This document shows, in pieces, positions 6,203 through 10,544 of a DNA stretch of 10,544 nt. Below the pieces are notes generated by a model. That model was not told the DNA's origin, searched no databases, and worked only from the letters and a program-made list of their open reading frames with translations. The translations under genes were made by a program, and so were the position numbers. The stretch is from the NCBI GenBank assembly GCA_030630935.1, contig DAOVMD010000067.1, forward strand, positions 1 to 10,544. Direction: 5' to 3'. Within the stretch, counting starts at the first letter, position 1. Each line of letters begins with the position of its first letter. This DNA comes from Candidatus Mcinerneyibacteriota bacterium (GTDB lineage Bacteria; AUK180; JAQVHJ01).

Positions 6203-6220
6203 TACTGATTTTAGTATATA
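6199..6220. promoter_or_regulatory. Operator-like palindrome overlapping the promoter box
   Basis: TATATACT and AGTATATA form perfect 8-bp arms around the 6-base spacer GATTTT. The left end overlaps the TATATTTG box, so a protein bound here would block the promoter. The DNA is very AT-rich and some chance palindromes are expected. No T-tract follows, so it is not a terminator. Confidence 0.4.
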
Positions 6221-6234
6221 ATTAATTATAAATC

Positions 6235-9200
6235 TTATACCTCCATAATTTCAACTAAAATTATTAGTTTAATAATACCTATTTTAATATTCGTTATCTC
6301 CACACTCTCCACTTTCTTTAGGATTTCTATTGCTTGGATTAGGGTTAGGATTGCATGTTCTTTTTGTTCGGGAGTGGTGATGCTGTTCAGGTCGAGTCTT
6401 TCAATTTTCTTGATTACGTTGTTTATGTGGTTCTGATCCTGATGGGTTTCGGGTGTGAGGTCATTTAGTTCTTCGAGGATGGCCTGCTTGATGTCTTCAC
6501 TGGTACCTGTTAGTTCAATGTCCTTAGTGAGCTGTGCATAGTTATACCATAATCCACTAACGAGATAATCAATGGTGGTTATGAATGTGTAGATGTCTGC
6601 TGAATCAGGTAATTTCACTATAAAGTGAAGCATCTTTTCTGAGTTAATAGAAGGCGGTGCTGACACCGCGAACTGCCATGTGATTGAGTTATTATCAACA
6701 TCACCGTCCTGGAAAACCTGAACTATTTCTACTCCGCCGGGAACTTCTTCTGTTACTTTGACAGTCAAAGGAACTACCAACGACTTTATTCTTATTTGTA
6801 ACGGGATTATTCCACCGGGGATTATCTGAACTTCCTGTGGCTTGACATATTCAATTGAACCTTTTAATAGTTCTGATAATTTCGACAGGTTATCCTCTGT
6901 AAGATTTAAGAACAAATCAAACGGAAGATATACTACCTTACCTTTTCCATAGTTGTTCAGGACAATTGCAGGTGTCGGGTCATGCGGTGCAACAGATATT
7001 GTTCCATAACCCACAGAATTACTGGTATCGTTCAGCTCTGCTTTATAAACCAATTCTTCCGCTGTAAATATTCCACCTGTGGATATCGGCGAATCATCGA
7101 GTGAAACCATAATCGGCATTGTGGGATAACTGCCGTGATAAACAATTCCCAGGGCTTCAGGCTTATTGCCTTCGCCATTGAAATGATAGTATTTAGACGA
7201 TATCAAACCCCTGCCTGCAAAAATATGCTCCCTCATCTCAAGCGAAGTGTGTCCTTCAAGATTTTTATAATTACCGAGAACGACATAAGTATTATACAGA
7301 CTGCTCCTGAATCCTTTAACAAAATCTTCCTGATTTGTAGTTATATTATACATTAATAATCCCGACTCATCAAGAATCTGTGTTAATCTCTCTAACTTTT
7401 CAGAAGTGACATCTTCAGGTTTCTGATTCAGCCAAATTAAAACACTTGAAGCTGTGGAAAGGTCAATCGAACCTTCAAACTCTTCTGATAACTGAACAGT
7501 TATACTCTTTTCCTGTTCGACCGTCCCAAGGTTATCAAAACTCCTGTAACTGATTATATATTCACCATAATTATACATCGCAAGATTAAACGGATTCAAA
7601 TAGTTAAGCCATCCGGTGTCTGTTGTTCCTGTGCTGTTCCTTATCATATATTCCGTCCTTTGGACTCCGGAATGCAATACAGGTTTATCAACTGTGGCTA
7701 ATGTAAACCCGGTTCCTTTGATTACATAGATAGTTCCGTTATCTTCCCTTGAAGGTGCATAGGCAATCGTTGTTTCGGGTGATGAGTCGTCAACAATAAC
7801 TGTAATCGTTTTTACCTGTTCGGTATTCCCAAGGTTATCAACTCCCCTGTAACTAATTGTATGCTGACCTTCTCCAAATCCTGAGAATGTGAATGCAGTG
7901 TTATATTCGATCCAATCTGAATTATCACCCTGTGAATCAGCACTTGTGCTGTATTGAATTTTATTCAATCCTGAGCCATTCTCAACGGTTGTAATAGTAA
8001 ACGGAGTATTGGATGTTACATATTTATTATTACCGGAAATATATTTCGGGATACCGATTGAAATACCGGAAACAGGTTTGGTGTTATCAACAATGACTGT
8101 GATCGACTTTTCCTCTTCCTGGTTATTCGCATTGTCTATGCTTCTATATATTATTAAATATTCATCATCACTATAACCATTTAATGTAAACGGCACTGTA
8201 TAAGTTATCCAAGCGGTGTTATCTATATCTTGTGCGCTTGCGCTCTTGAGCACTATTTTGTACTCTGTCTTCTTAACTCCTGAAATATCATCAGTTGCAG
8301 TTAGTGTGAATTCAGTAACACCCGTAACATAAACATTCTCTCCATCAACATATTTCGGTTCCCCTATCGAAATACTTGTCTCAGGAGGTGTGTTGTCAGC
8401 ATTAATAAAGACCATTACACTTTGAACTTCCTCGTCATTACCTAATCTATCAGTACTGAAATATTCAATGGTAACCTCAATCTCTTCTACCCCTTCCAAA
8501 TTAAACGCCCCGTCATAAATCTGCCAATCACCACCATTGATTCTATACATCGTAACAGAGATCCCGCATCCTGAATCAATTGCATTGAAAGTAAATGGAG
8601 TCTCATACCCAACATAAATATTTCCGTTTATAACTTCCTTCGGTTCACCAATCACAATCAATGTGGATGGGTCTGTCTTATCGAGAGTAACTGCCTTTGT
8701 ATTAACTGAGCTTTGGTTTCCTGCATTATCAGCAGCATAATAACTTACAACATAATCACCATCCGAATATCCTTCCAGAGTAAATGCTTCAGTATTATAA
8801 ACAGCCCAATTACCTAAATTAATTCTATACTTAATCTCATTAATACCTGAGAATGCATCGAATCCAAACATATAAATTTTAGTATTATCAGAAATAAATA
8901 AAATCTCATTTACTTCTAAATTAGGATACCCAAGATATGCTTCAACATAAGGTTTGGAATTATCAACCTTCAATATCATTGTATCGGGATTGGAATCCCC
9001 GGCAACTGAATCAGGACCATTACCGAGTGTATCAACAGCAGATATACTAATCACATGCGCACCATCCCATAGCTGAGTTGTGTCCACATTCATTGAATAC
9101 TCAGCTGCTAATGTATTTCCTGAAACCTTTGTCATCAGAACAGGTGTACTTATGTCAATACAAAAATCAACTGTCTCAATCCCTCGATAATCATCCGTAA

Positions 9201-10544
9201 TCAGGGCTTTGATATCAATTATTCCCCTATTCCAACTACCTTCAGTTGGCTCTGTAATCTGAACAACCGGTGGATTATATTCCCAACCAACCCTTGCAAT
9301 CACTTCATTTGACGGACTACTCTCCTCATTGAGATTGTTTAAACCTGTAACAGTATAATGATACTCACCATCTTTGAGGTTATAATCAATGAATGATGTC
9401 TCCGGAGGTGAAGCCAGATCTGTACCATAAATCTCAAATTCCCTAATTTGACAAGAAGAGATGTAGGATGGAGAAAGAGCTATAATATCAATCTTAATTT
9501 TGCTTGTTTGAATAGGTTCTGGTAATGTGTAATAATAATACATATTATTATTATAGACAACACTTTTGATTGATTTCCAGGTATTGTTCTCCCAAACAGA
9601 AATAGTAAATTCATTTTGGAAAAAACTTCCATTCCATATAATTCTAATTTGATGTACTAATTTCTCTTCATTGAAATCCATCTCTACATAACCATCTTTA
9701 ACTTGTGGAAATGAAGGATAATATGGAGTCCAGAAAGTACCTGGACTCCCGTCTTTTAATTTTATTATAAGCGAGTACGGCCACGGTCTTTCTCGATTCG
9801 AGGTTGCGATACAAGTACTATCAAGAGAGAGATTCCTAGCGCTTGTAGATGCTATCGTTTCAATCAGGTTATCATCCCTATAAACTTTATACCCGGAAAT
9901 ATCCGGATCGGGTCCCTGTTCCCAATCAAGGTGAACATCTTTATTATTTACTGCTGCAGTTAGATTTTGTGGTGGACACAGGTAATCCCAGATAACCGTT
10001 ACAGCATCTGAAAGTTGACTGACATTACCTTCATCATCATAACTCTTGAGCTTTACATACTTCGGAATATTCTTAATCAGGCCTGAAACCAGGTATTCTT
10101 CAACGGTAATATTTTCAAAATTATCGAAAGTGTTCGGATTATCACTTACATAGATTCTATATCCTGTAACATTCGGATCAATAGATTTATCCCATTTAAC
10201 AAGTGCTGTTTCACAGTTTTTCTCAACGGTTATATTCTCCGGAATCATTAAACCATAATGATATCGAACTATTTTCTCTTTTATATTTCCATCTTTCTCA
10301 AGGACAATCCTAACTTCGTTCCAGCCTTGTACTGAATCGATAAAAGTTACATTAAACTCTGTACTGAACGACGGTTGAATAATTTTCTTAAACTTAATCT
10401 TTTCATTCAGATAAATATTCAAGTTATAATCTATGTTCCCTCTTGTTTTACATGAGAAATTAACAGGTTCATTCCCTTCAGGATAAAATTCCTTATCTGT
10501 ACTCGCTTCAATAATTTCGAAGTCTGCTTTATTGATGTAATACA
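6235..10544 (-). CDS. Giant multidomain surface/secreted protein (FN3, discoidin-like, OmpL47 repeats), 5' end outside window
   Basis: The frame is open to the right edge. A TTG at 10422 is not the start, since 40 more codons precede it and read as a beta-rich domain (KEFYPEGNEPVNFSC). Numbering from the edge, 1435 codons are visible. An Ig-like start is followed by FN3 (about 97-186) and by a second FN3 whose first half (189-231, SGYKVYRDD) and second half (376-417, LKDGEYHYTVTGLN) are separated by a discoidin/F5-8C-like domain (234-376, ending IREFEIYGTD). Next come an Ig-like domain (421-524), about five OmpL47-like repeats (524-1017), a class I amidotransferase/ThuA-like fold (1024-1231, GKGKVVYLPFDLF), a DUF11-like sandwich (1232-1337) and a helical tail (1342-1424). 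The FN3, discoidin-like and Ig-like modules imply an extracellular, carbohydrate- or surface-binding role. The signal peptide and any enzymatic domain would lie upstream. Domain borders and the amidotransferase call are approximate. Confidence 0.85.
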   Translation of the reverse strand, partial: YYINKADFEIIEASTDKEFYPEGNEPVNFSCKTRGNIDYNLNIYLNEKIKFKKIIQPSFSTEFNVTFIDSVQGWNEVRIVLEKDGNIKEKIVRYHYGLMIPENITVEKNCETALVKWDKSIDPNVTGYRIYVSDNPNTFDNFENITVEEYLVSGLIKNIPKYVKLKSYDDEGNVSQLSDAVTVIWDYLCPPQNLTAAVNNKDVHLDWEQGPDPDISGYKVYRDDNLIETIASTSARNLSLDSTCIATSNRERPWPYSLIIKLKDGSPGTFWTPYYPSFPQVKDGYVEMDFNEEKLVHQIRIIWNGSFFQNEFTISVWENNTWKSIKSVVYNNNMYYYYTLPEPIQTSKIKIDIIALSPSYISSCQIREFEIYGTDLASPPETSFIDYNLKDGEYHYTVTGLNNLNEESSPSNEVIARVGWEYNPPVVQITEPTEGSWNRGIIDIKALITDDYRGIETVDFCIDISTPVLMTKVSGNTLAAEYSMNVDTTQLWDGAHVISISAVDTLGNGPDSVAGDSNPDTMILKVDNSKPYVEAYLGYPNLEVNEILFISDNTKIYMFGFDAFSGINEIKYRINLGNWAVYNTEAFTLEGYSDGDYVVSYYAADNAGNQSSVNTKAVTLDKTDPSTLIVIGEPKEVINGNIYVGYETPFTFNAIDSGCGISVTMYRINGGDWQIYDGAFNLEGVEEIEVTIEYFSTDRLGNDEEVQSVMVFINADNTPPETSISIGEPKYVDGENVYVTGVTEFTLTATDDISGVKKTEYKIVLKSASAQDIDNTAWITYTVPFTLNGYSDDEYLIIYRSIDNANNQEEEKSITVIVDNTKPVSGISIGIPKYISGNNKYVTSNTPFTITTVENGSGLNKIQYSTSADSQGDNSDWIEYNTAFTFSGFGEGQHTISYRGVDNLGNTEQVKTITVIVDDSSPETTIAYAPSREDNGTIYVIKGTGFTLATVDKPVLHSGVQRTEYMIRNSTGTTDTGWLNYLNPFNLAMYNYGEYIISYRSFDNLGTVEQEKSITVQLSEEFEGSIDLSTASSVLIWLNQKPEDVTSEKLERLTQILDESGLLMYNITTNQEDFVKGFRSSLYNTYVVLGNYKNLEGHTSLEMREHIFAGRGLISSKYYHFNGEGNKPEALGIVYHGSYPTMPIMVSLDDSPISTGGIFTAEELVYKAELNDTSNSVGYGTISVAPHDPTPAIVLNNYGKGKVVYLPFDLFLNLTEDNLSKLSELLKGSIEYVKPQEVQIIPGGIIPLQIRIKSLVVPLTVKVTEEVPGGVEIVQVFQDGDVDNNSITWQFAVSAPPSINSEKMLHFIVKLPDSADIYTFITTIDYLVSGLWYNYAQLTKDIELTGTSEDIKQAILEELNDLTPETHQDQNHINNVIKKIERLDLNSITTPEQKEHAILTLIQAIEILKKVESVEITNIKIGIIKLIILVEIMEV
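7490..8970 (-). repeat. Array of about five OmpL47-like protein repeats
   Basis: Five units of about 95-102 residues each begin near 8970, 8683, 8398, 8091 and 7792. Each opens with D(N/K/D)(T/S)xP, continues with a variant of xIGxPK and a YV strand, then FTLxAxDxxSG, Y(K/R)I, a W-x-x-Y turn, F(T/N)LxGY, and ends with ISYRSxDNxGNxExxKSITV. The order and spacing match OmpL47-type beta domains. The units are diverged at the DNA level, so this is an old duplication and not a recent tandem expansion. Confidence 0.75.
9530..9553. repeat. TAA/TTA microsatellite palindrome in the giant gene
   Basis: TAATAATAATA and TATTATTATTA form a perfect 11-bp-arm palindrome around CA. On the coding strand it encodes runs of Asn and then Tyr (NNNMYYYY) in the discoidin-like domain. 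It is probably a codon-level coincidence of N and Y runs, though it is a possible slippage site. Confidence 0.6.

Noticed and set aside
7490-8970. Periodic similarity considered as a CRISPR array or DNA tandem repeat
   Set aside because: The period is about 300 bases, the similarity is at the protein level, and the units are diverged coding domains.

Overview
The window is AT-rich bacterial DNA, and every gene in it reads on the minus strand. No rRNA, tRNA or housekeeping marker is present, so the host cannot be named. A near-textbook Bacteroidota/FCB-type -7 box (TATATTTG) and a very large secreted-type protein built from FN3, discoidin-like and OmpL47-like modules fit an uncultured Gram-negative lineage of the FCB group or a neighbouring candidate phylum. 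This placement is inference.

Right half (10544 to 6235): one giant gene enters from the right edge, and its true start lies outside the window. It encodes two fibronectin type III domains, the second apparently split by a discoidin-like domain, then an Ig-like domain, about five OmpL47-like repeats, a domain resembling the class I glutamine amidotransferase (ThuA-like) fold, another beta-sandwich and a helical tail. It is probably an extracellular or surface protein. After a 48-base gap follows a small unrecognised gene (5800-6171) with its own promoter-like box, which overlaps a perfect 8-bp-arm palindrome.

Left half (5710 to 232): a type III restriction-modification locus in the order [helix-turn-helix remnant]-mod-yhcG-res, tightly packed (4-bp overlap, 9-bp gap, 8-bp overlap). 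Res (891 aa) looks complete, with helicase motifs and a C-terminal PD-ExK nuclease. YhcG/DUF1016 (366 aa) looks complete. Mod is only 353 aa. It keeps the SAM-binding FxGxG motif and the C-terminal half but lacks the DPPY catalytic half, which is replaced by a short reading frame that looks like the C-terminal helix-turn-helix of a Y1/REP-associated transposase. The locus therefore looks like a decayed or rebuilt type III system. A res without a working mod is expected to be inactive, because type III Res relies on Mod for site recognition.

The locus is bracketed by an 18-bp direct repeat (232-249 and 5693-5710, 16/18 identical). It is trailed by a 60-bp fragment of a second yhcG-like gene (336-395), a palindromic dispersed-repeat-like element (437-529) and a GC-richer, hairpin-rich segment at the left edge (1-166). 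Together these suggest a mobile, repeatedly rearranged defence patch next to a large surface-protein gene.
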